A stretch of DNA of 41,099 nucleotides. Source: Clostridium luticellarii. GTDB lineage: Bacteria; Bacillota; Clostridia; Clostridiales; Clostridiaceae. Every line of letters begins with the position of its first letter. Position 1 is the stretch's first letter. Location of the stretch: positions 1 to 41,099 of the forward strand of contig NZ_PVXP01000026.1 of the NCBI RefSeq assembly GCF_002995845.1. Reading direction: 5' to 3'. Below are positions 7,843 through 15,315 of this stretch, piece by piece. The notes beneath the pieces are model-generated. The model was not told where the DNA came from, searched no databases, and worked only from the letters and a program-made list of their open reading frames with translations. The position numbers and the translations under genes were made by a program.

Positions 7843-9225
7843 TTAATCGATTATAGTTCCTGGATTAAGAATTCCATTGGGATCAAATGTCTTTTTAATT
7901 CCTTCCATAACTTCAATCTCTTTTTGGGTAAATTGAAGAGCCATATGTTTCTTTCTTGTCTTTCCAGTTCCATGTTCTGCCGTTATTGTACCACCGTATT
8001 TTATGGCGGTTTTATACATATCTTCTTTTAATTTCTCATAATAGGAGGGCAGTTTCCCATTTTCCCCCATGATGAAATTGTGGATATTTCCATCCGCAAT
8101 ATGTCCAAGAGAGACAATATGGTTGTTGTACTTTTCCCCCAATTCGGTTATGTCATCAAAAAAATCAGGTACGGCTGATGGAGGAACAGCTATATCAAGA
8201 GCATCTGATATATTGTCCTTGTATGGCCCATAGGCATTGCTTCTTATTTCAAGGATATTCCTCTGTTCCTTTGCGGTCTCTGCTATAATGCTGTCCACTG
8301 CATTGTACTTTTCGCATATTTCTACAATTTTTTCACTATTTGAATACAGCTCATCCTCAGTGGGCTCATCCAGCATAAATATCAAATCCACCGCACCCTT
8401 TTGGGCAGGCCATGTACTTCCCAGCTGTTCTGCAGCTTTATCTGCAATAACTCTGTCCATGTATTCCACAGCCAGAGGCGTAATGCCTTCCTGCAGTATT
8501 TTAGGAACTGCATCACAAGCTTCTCTTCTCGTATTGAATGAAACTAAAAGTGTACCGTTGTATTTGTTTTTCGCATAGAGTTTCAAAGTGGCTTTTGTAA
8601 TTATTCCCAGAGTACCTTCATTGCCAATCATCATATGAAGCAGATCATAACCCATATTATTTTTTATAAGTTTTCCTCCAAAATTGACTATTTCCCCTGT
8701 TGGAAGAACTACCTCCACCGCCTTGACATGATTTCTCATAATACCGTGCTTTACAGCTTTTGTTCCTCCTGCATTTGTTGCAACCATTCCACCTATTTGT
8801 GCTCCCTCGTCTCCCGGATGTATGGGGAAAAACAATTTGCTTTCATTTTCCAGTACTTCCAGCAAATCAGCTAAGGTAACTCCTGCCTCCACGGTTATCA
8901 TTAAATTCTTTTCATCCAGCTCGACAATTTTATTGAGCCTTTCAAGAGATAAAACCATACCTGGTTTTACAGGTATCGCTCCACCTACGACTCCAGTACC
9001 GCCGCCCCTGACGGTTACCGGGATCAAAGTTTTATTTGCATATTTCAATATCTGTGATATTTCCTCAGAAGATCCGGGTTTCACTACAATAGAATCCCTC
9101 GATGCTTCAGGTCTGAGCAAGGGCTCAGTTTCATCATAGAGATAATTTTGCATTTTAGACAGATCATCTATGACCCAATCTTCTCCTACAATTTGTTTTA
9201 AACTTTCAATTACTTCCTTTTTCAA
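7843..9225 (-). CDS. FAD-linked 2-hydroxyacid dehydrogenase (GlcD/D-lactate dehydrogenase family), Etf-dependent
   Basis: 460-residue flavoenzyme of the GlcD/LDH family that oxidises a D-2-hydroxy acid to the 2-oxo acid. The N-terminal PCMH-type FAD domain shows VRGGGTGVVGGAIPV and IGGMVATNAGGTKAVKHG; the C-terminal domain carries the catalytic HIADGNIHNF, AEHGTGKTRKK and the terminal FDPNGILNPG. Etf genes lie directly upstream, so electrons go to EtfAB as in LctD of Acetobacterium woodii. The start is TTG with AAAGGGGG 8 nt upstream. It is the last gene of a three-gene operon behind a leucine-specific T-box. Lactate is the usual family substrate; the T-box suggests 2-hydroxyisocaproate instead, which is an inference. 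Confidence 0.88.
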   Translation of the reverse strand: MKKEVIESLKQIVGEDWVIDDLSKMQNYLYDETEPLLRPEASRDSIVVKPGSSEEISQILKYANKTLIPVTVRGGGTGVVGGAIPVKPGMVLSLERLNKIVELDEKNLMITVEAGVTLADLLEVLENESKLFFPIHPGDEGAQIGGMVATNAGGTKAVKHGIMRNHVKAVEVVLPTGEIVNFGGKLIKNNMGYDLLHMMIGNEGTLGIITKATLKLYAKNKYNGTLLVSFNTRREACDAVPKILQEGITPLAVEYMDRVIADKAAEQLGSTWPAQKGAVDLIFMLDEPTEDELYSNSEKIVEICEKYNAVDSIIAETAKEQRNILEIRSNAYGPYKDNISDALDIAVPPSAVPDFFDDITELGEKYNNHIVSLGHIADGNIHNFIMGENGKLPSYYEKLKEDMYKTAIKYGGTITAEHGTGKTRKKHMALQFTQKEIEVMEGIKKTFDPNGILNPGTIID

Positions 9226-9256
9226 TATTGTTGCCCCCTTTTTACTAATTGTTGTT

Positions 9257-10237
9257 TTAATTCTTGTTTTTTATACTGTTTATCAATTCAGGTATTACTT
9301 TATACATATCAGCTACTATTCCATAATCAGCTACATTAAATATGGGAGCTGATGGATCTGTATTAATTGCCAGAATAAATTCCGATTCCTTCATTCCAGC
9401 CAAATGCTGCGGTGCCCCTGAAATTCCACAAGCTATATATATTTTAGGTTTTACTCTGTTTCCACTATACCCTACTTGAAAGTCCTTGGAAATAAATCCA
9501 TCATCCACAATACTTCTGCTGGCTCCCACCAGACCTCCAAGTAAATCCGCCAGTTCCTGAATCATTTCAATATCTTCAGCTTTCTTAAGCCCCTTGCCTG
9601 CTGCCACTACCACACTGGCATCTGAAATATCAACCTGCTGCTCTTTTAATTCACTTATAACTTTTACCAATTGCTCTTGCGGCTTCACTGCATCTACCTT
9701 TACTATCTCACCTTCGTTCTGCTCATTTCTTTTTGCCTCATCAAATTCCTTATACCTTACTGTAGACATCTGTGGATAAGTATCTGTCTTTATATGTGCC
9801 AGTATATTTTCACTAAAAGCAGGCCTTATCTGCACCAGCTTCCCATCTTCATCTATTTCAAGGCCTGTACAGTCTGCAGTGAGCCCCGTATTCAATGCTG
9901 CTGCCAGTCTTGGTGCCAGAGATCTTCCAAGACTGGTAGCTCCTATGAGAAAAATTTCCGGTTTTATCCTGTCAATAAGTTTAACCAGATTTATCTTATA
10001 CACCAATTCCTCAGGTTCATTGAATATATCATCTTCTATATAAAATACTTTATCAGCACCTCTGTATATAAGCTCTTCGGCTCTTATTCCATTTGGTCCC
10101 AGAAGTACACTGTAAACGGGAGCATTCAATTTATCTGCAAGTTGTCTGGCTTTCCCAAGAAGTTCATAACTTACATTATGGATTTGACCTTTTTTTTGCT
10201 CTGCAAATACCAATACACCACTATATTCCTTTCCCAT
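9257..10237 (-). CDS. etfA: Electron transfer flavoprotein alpha subunit
   Basis: 326-residue EtfA. The N-terminal Rossmann-like domain begins GKEYSGVLVFAEQ, and the C-terminal FAD-binding domain shows [32 protein letters not shown] and GAPQHLAGM, all standard for the family. Together with EtfB it accepts electrons from the FAD dehydrogenase encoded just downstream and may confurcate or bifurcate with NAD and ferredoxin, as for Ldh-Etf of acetogens. Unlike the second EtfA in this window (20447-21661) it has no N-terminal ferredoxin domain. The gap to etfB is only 4 nt, and to the dehydrogenase 31 nt, so it is one operon. Confidence 0.93.
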   Translation of the reverse strand: MGKEYSGVLVFAEQKKGQIHNVSYELLGKARQLADKLNAPVYSVLLGPNGIRAEELIYRGADKVFYIEDDIFNEPEELVYKINLVKLIDRIKPEIFLIGATSLGRSLAPRLAAALNTGLTADCTGLEIDEDGKLVQIRPAFSENILAHIKTDTYPQMSTVRYKEFDEAKRNEQNEGEIVKVDAVKPQEQLVKVISELKEQQVDISDASVVVAAGKGLKKAEDIEMIQELADLLGGLVGASRSIVDDGFISKDFQVGYSGNRVKPKIYIACGISGAPQHLAGMKESEFILAINTDPSAPIFNVADYGIVADMYKVIPELINSIKNKN

Positions 10238-10241
10238 AATA

Positions 10242-11042
10242 TCAATCCACCACCTTTTTTTCTTTAAATATGTTCACAATTTCCTCTATTGCCTGAGAGA
10301 CATTCTCTCTATATATCTTTCCTTCTCTTTTTGCTATAGGGGGAACCTCTATCTTTTTAACCTTCGTAGGGGATCCATTGAATCCAACTTTTCCCGCATC
10401 CAAACTCTCATCTACCAAATCTTCAAATTTTATAATTTCTATTTCAGCTTTTCTGGCCTTCATCTTGTTTTTAAAGGAAGGAAGTCTTGGAACATTTATA
10501 TCTTTCGTAACTGTAATGAGGGCAGGAAGCTTTATACTTTTCAAATATGTCCCCTCCCATATTTCAGAACATACCTTGATTTCATTCCCGTCTGCATCCT
10601 GAATTTTACTTATGTAACTTCCATGAGGTATATTCAAAAATTCCGCAACTTCAGGCCCGACCTGTCCTGTATCACCATCTACAGTTTTCTCCCCTGCAAT
10701 TATCAAATCATAATCACCTATTTTTTTAATTGCACTGGACAAAATGGTGGAAGTGGCCTTGGTGTCTGATCCTCCAAATTTCACATCACTTACAAGTACT
10801 CCACGGTTAGCTCCTCTTGCAATGCACTCTTTTAAAGCTTCTTTTGCACTTGGTGGTCCCATGCTTACAGCTGTGACGGTGGAGTCAATTTTTTCGCTTA
10901 TCTGCACCGCTGCCTCCAGGGCATTCAAGTCAAAAGGATTGATTTCTGTGCCCGCAGATTTTCGATCTACCACCCCTCTTTCACTGTCAAATTTTACTTT
11001 TTCCATATCTGGAACCTGCTTAATTAGAACTATGATATTCAT
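10242..11042 (-). CDS. etfB: Electron transfer flavoprotein beta subunit
   Basis: 266-residue EtfB beginning MNIIVLIKQVPDMEKV. Recognisable family blocks are INPFDLNALEAAVQI (about 35-49) and the AGEKTVDGDTGQVGPEVAE segment (about 119-137), and the protein ends in the linker that wraps EtfA. An upstream in-frame ATG at 11057 would add five residues, but that ATG is part of the Shine-Dalgarno itself (GGAGGG, 7 nt before the ATG at 11042), so I take 11042. It is the first gene of the operon and reads out of the Leu T-box leader, with about 120 nt between the T-box terminator and the start. Confidence 0.93.
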   Translation of the reverse strand: MNIIVLIKQVPDMEKVKFDSERGVVDRKSAGTEINPFDLNALEAAVQISEKIDSTVTAVSMGPPSAKEALKECIARGANRGVLVSDVKFGGSDTKATSTILSSAIKKIGDYDLIIAGEKTVDGDTGQVGPEVAEFLNIPHGSYISKIQDADGNEIKVCSEIWEGTYLKSIKLPALITVTKDINVPRLPSFKNKMKARKAEIEIIKFEDLVDESLDAGKVGFNGSPTKVKKIEVPPIAKREGKIYRENVSQAIEEIVNIFKEKKVVD

Positions 11043-11161
11043 GAAATATCCCTCCATCTTTTCTATAGTCTTAATAATACTGTAATAGATATACTAATTA
11101 ACTCTTATAGATTAAACAACTAACATGCAGATTAATGGATTCCCTGCTGAATTAAAAGCAT

Positions 11162-11398
11162 AAAAAAAACAGCTCTTTCTCGCTGGGGCGAAAAAGTCTG
11201 TCGCGGTACCACCCAAATTTTATACTTAATTTACATAACGGTTCATACAAAACCGGCTAGACCTACCAATACTTCAATATCTTCAGCCTGCAGCTCCTGG
11301 GTGAGTTTCAATATGCTCATTTATGGGCTTTCACCTGACCCCATTCTCTTTAAAATATACACATATCTACTTAGTCCTATCAAAGCTTTTGTTCATTA
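11162..11398 (-). ncRNA. T-box leader, specifier CUC (leucine), for etfB-etfA-dehydrogenase
   Basis: On the minus strand the leader reads AAAGAGAATGGGG, GGTCAGGTGAAAGCCC (Stem I apical part), then GAAA-CTC-ACCCAGGAGC in the specifier loop, and later the T-box GGGTGGTACCGCG (complement of 11202-11214). Its terminator is formed by the complements of 11188-11199 and 11171-11183, followed by eight T (complement of 11162-11169). By alignment with glyQS (GAAA-GGC-A) the codon is CTC, complement of 11303-11305, i.e. tRNA-Leu. The presence of a T-box is near certain; the codon is read from one alignment. Confidence 0.92.
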
Positions 11399-11404
11399 AG
11401 TGGT

Positions 11405-11433
11405 AGTTTACTATAGATTTTTGCCAATGTCAA
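11405..11433 (-). promoter_or_regulatory. Promoter of the Leu T-box operon
   Basis: On the minus strand TTGACA (complement of 11428-11433), 17-nt spacer, TAAACT (complement of 11405-11410). It lies just upstream of Stem I. Confidence 0.75.
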
Positions 11434-11556
11434 CATATATTTTAAAATTTTCATAAATCCCCATATCACAATACAGATAAACACTTTTTTCAATATGAAA
11501 TATATACTGAATCCAGCTTCTTTTTATCCATAATATTACAATTCGTTTATAAAAAC

Positions 11557-11586
11557 TTGAGTTTTCACATATATTAATGGTATAAT
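11557..11586 (+). promoter_or_regulatory. Promoter of the 3D-domain protein gene
   Basis: TTGAGT (11557-11562), 18-nt spacer, perfect TATAAT (11581-11586), about 65 nt before the TTG start at 11652. The rest of the 11434-11556 gap is AT-rich with nothing else recognised. Confidence 0.65.
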
Positions 11587-11651
11587 AGAAAACATTAGTA
11601 AGCTTTGAATTTATTTTTAAGGCTTAATAACAATTTAAGGGGGAAAATAAA

Positions 11652-12644
11652 TTGAATAAAAAAACCTTAGCTGTTATTATGAGCTTTGCATTGGCAGTAA
11701 TGACATGCGGAAACGTTTTTGCTTCACCATCCGCAAATACATCAAGTGAATTAAAGCAGGCTCAGGATAACAAAAGGCAATTGGAAGCAAAGGTGGGGAA
11801 TTTAAACGAGCAAATCAATTCAGTGATAGAAAAAATTGAAGCGAATAAAAAAGATATGAATTCGATTGCTAATAATATAAAAAACACACAGGCTAAACTG
11901 GAAGATGCTAAAAATAATTCCCTAACACAAAACAAACTTTTCAAAGAAAGAATACGAGCCATGTATATAAATGGCACCGATGGATATCTGGCCATCATGT
12001 TGTCTTCCAAAGATTTAAGTGATTTTTTATCTAGAGTTGATACTATTACAAGAGTTATAAAATTCGATAACAGCATTATCGCTAAACTGAAGAAAAATGA
12101 ACTGACTATAGAAAATGAAAAGAAAACTTTAAATGCTGAAAACAACAGGTTACAATCTTTAAGGGCAAGCAATGAAACTGTTCTTGCAAAATTGAATAAT
12201 GACATAAAACAGCAAAAACAACTGCTTTCCAATGCAACGAAAAAAGAGCAGCAGCTGCTTGCTGAGCAAAATTCAGAAATTGAACAAGCTTCTCACTCCA
12301 CCGTAGCTATGGCTGGTTCCCAGAGTTTATCCCGTGGAAGCATCGGGTCGGCTCCTGCCTCTTCTTCCAGAGTCATTACAATGCAGGCAACTGCTTACTG
12401 TGATAATGGTTATACTGCTTCTGGAATGCAGACGAGAAGAGAACCAGGTGGATATAGTACTATAGCTGTGGATCCAACGGTTATTCCCCTTGGTTCCAAA
12501 GTATATGTAGAGGGATATGGCTATGCTATTGCAGCAGATATAGGCGGAGCTATTAATGGAGGCAGGATAGATTTATTTGTACCTTCTCAGGCTGAAGCCC
12601 AGAGCTGGGGAAGAAGATCCGTAAATGTATATATACTTAGCTAA
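11652..12644 (+). CDS. Secreted coiled-coil protein with C-terminal 3D domain (cell-wall hydrolase-like)
   Basis: 330-residue exported protein. Residues 1-24 form a signal peptide ending in NVFA. Residues about 30-215 are a long charged coiled coil (NlpC/PcsB/YocH-like N-terminal region), then a Ser/Ala linker. The C-terminal domain (about 242-330) is a 3D domain named for three aspartates: ATAYCDNGYTASG, AVDPTVIPLGS and AADIGGAINGGRIDLF. In known proteins this double-psi barrel is related to the MltA/Rpf catalytic fold and cleaves or binds peptidoglycan. The start codon is TTG, supported by AAGGGGG. It has its own promoter and stands alone. A cell-wall remodelling role is likely; catalytic activity is not proven. 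Confidence 0.88.
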   Translation: MNKKTLAVIMSFALAVMTCGNVFASPSANTSSELKQAQDNKRQLEAKVGNLNEQINSVIEKIEANKKDMNSIANNIKNTQAKLEDAKNNSLTQNKLFKERIRAMYINGTDGYLAIMLSSKDLSDFLSRVDTITRVIKFDNSIIAKLKKNELTIENEKKTLNAENNRLQSLRASNETVLAKLNNDIKQQKQLLSNATKKEQQLLAEQNSEIEQASHSTVAMAGSQSLSRGSIGSAPASSSRVITMQATAYCDNGYTASGMQTRREPGGYSTIAVDPTVIPLGSKVYVEGYGYAIAADIGGAINGGRIDLFVPSQAEAQSWGRRSVNVYILS

Positions 12645-12655
12645 TTAAATTTTTG

Positions 12656-12689
12656 ATGACCCGTCATTACGTATATAATTACGTTTTTT
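12656..12689 (+). terminator. Weak terminator after the 3D-domain gene
   Basis: Two short overlapping hairpins (atgac-cc-gtcat 12656-12667 and acgta/tacgt 12669-12684) end in six T. The arms are only 5 bp, so the call is tentative. Confidence 0.35.
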
Positions 12690-12693
12690 CATA

Positions 12694-12818
12694 TCAGATG
12701 ACAAGTGAGTGTTTCTCTCATCTGACAATATACTCTCAATGTATTTCGCATATCATCATATATTGAGGGTATATAAAAAAAGAGCTGTATGTCTTCGTAA
12801 AAGATATACAGCTCTTTC
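12694..12818. terminator. Array of three inverted repeats, the last a bidirectional terminator
   Basis: Three successive hairpins: tcagatga/tcatctga (12694-12701, 12718-12725); tatactctcaat/attgagggtata (12729-12740, 12762-12773; one wobble pair); and agagctgtat/atacagctct (12781-12790, 12806-12815). The third is flanked by seven A and three T and looks like a real terminator. No ORF is present. Confidence 0.55.
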
Positions 12819-12898
12819 TATATACCCATTATCTCGTACACATATGCTTTACTAATATACAATACAAGTTTAAAATGATATTAAACAGTTACATATTT

Positions 12899-13053
12899 GA
12901 TCAAGTGATTCTTAGGTTCAGATGGAGTTTGCTAATAAGGAATACTTATCTCCAACTTTGAGAAAAGCAGATGTCCCAAATCTTTGATTTGGTGACAGTC
13001 GCTTTCACAGAGTGCGTGGGAGTATTAGCAATGGTAGCGTTCGGATAAAACTC
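12899..13053 (+). repeat. Highly structured leader or dispersed element upstream of bcp
   Basis: A 155-nt non-coding block ending at the bcp Shine-Dalgarno. Perfect pairings visible: ttgctaata (12929-12937) with tattagcaa (13023-13031) closing the block; ccaaatc/gatttgg (12976-12982, 12986-12992) as a tight hairpin; cgctttc/gagtgcg (13000-13006, 13010-13016) with one mismatch and one wobble. An alternative hairpin ggag...ataag/cttat...ctcc (12924-12953) shares bases with the closing stem. Its first ~33 nt and last ~12 nt recur at 6143-6190, and its last 10-mer recurs at 7830-7839. It is either a mobile-like repeat or a cis-regulatory RNA. Confidence 0.6.
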
Positions 13054-13066
13054 AGGAGGTTGTATT

Positions 13067-13555
13067 ATGAATATTGAATTAGATAAAAAGGCACCGGATT
13101 TTTCTCTAACAGGATCTGATAAAAAAAATCATAAATTAAGTGATTATCTCGGTAAAAAAGTAATACTATATTTCTATCCCAAGGACAACACTCCCGGCTG
13201 CAGTAAGGAAGCCTGCTCTTTCAGGGACAATATGGAGAGCATAAATAATTTAAATGCGGTTATTTTAGGAGTAAGCAGAGACTCCCTGGACTCCCATGAC
13301 AAATTTATAGATAAACTAAATATTCCATTTATTCTACTCTCAGATTCAGAAGAAAAAGTATGTAATTTGTATGGAGTCCTTAAGGAAAAGAACATGTTTG
13401 GAAAAAAGAAAATAGGAATTGAAAGAAGCACCTTTGTAATAGATGAAAACGGCATAATAAAAAAGATCTTTAGAAAAGTCAAGGTAGATGGACACATAGA
13501 TGCAATTATGAATTTTTTGAAGGGGACTGACCCCATAACAAAAAATGGCAAATAA
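13067..13555 (+). CDS. bcp: Thioredoxin-dependent thiol peroxidase, Bcp family
   Basis: 162-residue peroxiredoxin of the Bcp/PrxQ type, reducing peroxides with thioredoxin. The motif YPKDNTPGCSKEACSFRD holds the peroxidatic C45 and the resolving C50, the same spacing as in E. coli Bcp; a third cysteine is in KVCNLYG. AGGAGG lies 7 nt upstream of the ATG, directly after the structured element at 12899-13053. The last residues (KGTDPITKNGK) are encoded by the left arm of the terminator at 13522-13587, so the C-terminus is probably unusual compared with homologues. Confidence 0.93.
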   Translation: MNIELDKKAPDFSLTGSDKKNHKLSDYLGKKVILYFYPKDNTPGCSKEACSFRDNMESINNLNAVILGVSRDSLDSHDKFIDKLNIPFILLSDSEEKVCNLYGVLKEKNMFGKKKIGIERSTFVIDENGIIKKIFRKVKVDGHIDAIMNFLKGTDPITKNGK

Positions 13556-13587
13556 TATTTGCCATTTTCTGTAAGAGGGTCAGTCCC
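13522..13587. terminator. Nested bidirectional terminator between bcp and the permease gene
   Basis: An outer stem ggggactgacccc (13522-13534) / gggtcagtccc (13577-13587) encloses an inner stem aaaatggcaaat/atttgccatttt (about 13542-13566). The outer left arm lies inside the bcp coding region and the right arm touches the stop codon of the convergent permease gene. The G+C-rich gactgaccc arms stand out from their AT-rich surroundings. Confidence 0.65.
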
Positions 13588-15089
13588 TATTTTGTCCTAT
13601 CATATCTTGCATACATCAGAAGTGCTACTGCTGCAAAAAACAGCGGTCCCACTATCATCCAGATGGTATCTTGAAGATCTCCATCTACTGCAGGTTGAAT
13701 TATGGTAAAAAAATTGGCAAATCCTACCGTAAAAGTAACAACTATAGTGGCAATCCAGGTTGAAGCTTTGCTCTTGTAAATTTCAAAAGGTTTTTCTATC
13801 TCCTTTTTCTTCTTGAAAGCTATAAATGCACCAGACAGAAAAATATACGGCAGTGTCATTGCTACATTGGTCATCAACACAATTCTTGAGAAGAACTGGG
13901 CGGCAGCATCTCCTCCAAAAGATACCAGTGCTACAAATAACACCACCACTATACACTGTATCCACATGGCATTTATAGGCATTCCATCTTTGATTTCTGA
14001 CATTTTCCCCGGCCACAATTCTCTAGGTGTGCCTTCTATAATTTGTTTTAAAGGCGAATAACACAGAGTAAAGAAGGCTCCTGTCAATGCCAAAAACATG
14101 GACAATCCTACAAACCTGGCCACCCAGGCTCCCATAACAAGAGAAGCAGCCTGATCCATATTGAAACTCTGTCCCAATTGATAACCTAAATTTTGCATTA
14201 CCACATAGGCTGCATTGGCCATATGAACTCCTTTTGTTGACAATACATCATTCCAGTTGGTAAATATACCACACAAAAATATGCCCAGTGAATATCCCAC
14301 TGTAATAATTAAAGCCGCTATAGTAACTCCCTTGGGGAAGGTCACTTCAGCTCTCTCAGTCTGATCAACCAATCCCCCGGTTACCTCAATGCCTCCATAG
14401 GCAAATATGGCAAAAACCAAAAAAGATAACATTCCAATTGATGATTGATATCCCGGATTAGGGGATTTTATGAAAGATTGAGTTGAAGTCACTGCTTCTG
14501 CCAGATGACCTCCATTTGCTGCAAGTACAATCAGAGCTCCAACCAACAATACTATATTCAAAAGTACAACTGCAGTTCCTCCTATAGAGGTCACCTTCGT
14601 AATTTTCTCCAAACCCTTTGAGGCTGTAAATGTTACAGCTATTATCCAGATTATTCCTAAAATTCCTATGGTCTGTGTAGAATTAAGCCCGAAGATTCCC
14701 CAGGTAGAAGTTACATCTTTTCCAAATATGGCATTTGAAAATGGAATCCATATGGTAGAACATATATTCACCATCCATATTATATAAGAAGCAAACCACA
14801 TAAATGTTCCCACAAAAGCATATTTAGGCCCTACCGATTTTTCCATCCATGAATATATGCCGCCTCTTTCATTTTTGAATGCCGCACCATATTCCGCCAT
14901 CATGAAAGCATATGGTATAAAAAATGTAAGCCCGGATAAAATATACCAGGGGATTGCTCCATATCCCATCAGATAAAATGATCTGGGCATATTGGCGAAA
15001 CCAAACACAGAAGTGAATATCATCAATATAAGAGCCATCATTTTCATCTTCTTCTGGCTGTTTACGTTTACATCTGATGATGCCATCAT
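13587..15089 (-). CDS. APC-family amino-acid permease, YjeM-like
   Basis: 500-residue integral membrane protein with about 12 helices, of the amino acid-polyamine-organocation superfamily. The first helix region IFTSVFGFANMPRSFYLMGY and the following AEYGAAFKNERGGIYSWMEK (residues 65-84) carry the APC signature; the closest named relative by memory is the glutamate/GABA-type transporter YjeM. The substrate is not fixed by sequence. The start is one of two adjacent ATGs (15089 or 15086) after AAAGGAGGTAAT. It has a strong promoter overlapped by a 36-bp palindrome, so it is probably repressor-controlled. The RocB-like peptidase upstream is a plausible functional neighbour in amino-acid use. Confidence 0.85.
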   Translation of the reverse strand: MMASSDVNVNSQKKMKMMALILMIFTSVFGFANMPRSFYLMGYGAIPWYILSGLTFFIPYAFMMAEYGAAFKNERGGIYSWMEKSVGPKYAFVGTFMWFASYIIWMVNICSTIWIPFSNAIFGKDVTSTWGIFGLNSTQTIGILGIIWIIAVTFTASKGLEKITKVTSIGGTAVVLLNIVLLVGALIVLAANGGHLAEAVTSTQSFIKSPNPGYQSSIGMLSFLVFAIFAYGGIEVTGGLVDQTERAEVTFPKGVTIAALIITVGYSLGIFLCGIFTNWNDVLSTKGVHMANAAYVVMQNLGYQLGQSFNMDQAASLVMGAWVARFVGLSMFLALTGAFFTLCYSPLKQIIEGTPRELWPGKMSEIKDGMPINAMWIQCIVVVLFVALVSFGGDAAAQFFSRIVLMTNVAMTLPYIFLSGAFIAFKKKKEIEKPFEIYKSKASTWIATIVVTFTVGFANFFTIIQPAVDGDLQDTIWMIVGPLFFAAVALLMYARYDRTK

Positions 15090-15132
15090 ATTACCTCCTT
15101 TACGATACTATATTATTTTTATCTCCTTAATT

Positions 15133-15160
15133 ATTATATCTTGTCTCATTTTTTTTGCAA
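15133..15160 (-). promoter_or_regulatory. Promoter of the YjeM-like permease
   Basis: On the minus strand TTGCAA (complement of 15155-15160), 16-nt spacer, TATAAT (complement of 15133-15138). The -35 box lies inside the palindrome at 15153-15188. Confidence 0.7.
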
Positions 15161-15188
15161 TACTTAATTTAAATTAAGTATTGCAAAA
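15153..15188. promoter_or_regulatory. 36-bp perfect palindrome, putative operator
   Basis: ttttgcaatacttaattt is followed immediately by its exact reverse complement: 18 bp per arm, no mismatch, no loop. It overlaps the -35 element of the permease promoter. Neither side continues into a T run in the direction of transcription, so an operator is more likely than a terminator. No regulator gene is adjacent. Confidence 0.65.
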
Positions 15189-15315
15189 TATTTTCCAATT
15201 GTCCATAGCACCATAAAGATGAGTTTTTGATAGGATTAGGAAATAGTTTCCCCTTATTCTGAATATTATGTAAAATTTACAAGATAGAAATTTACAAGAA
15301 ACTTTCATATCTATT

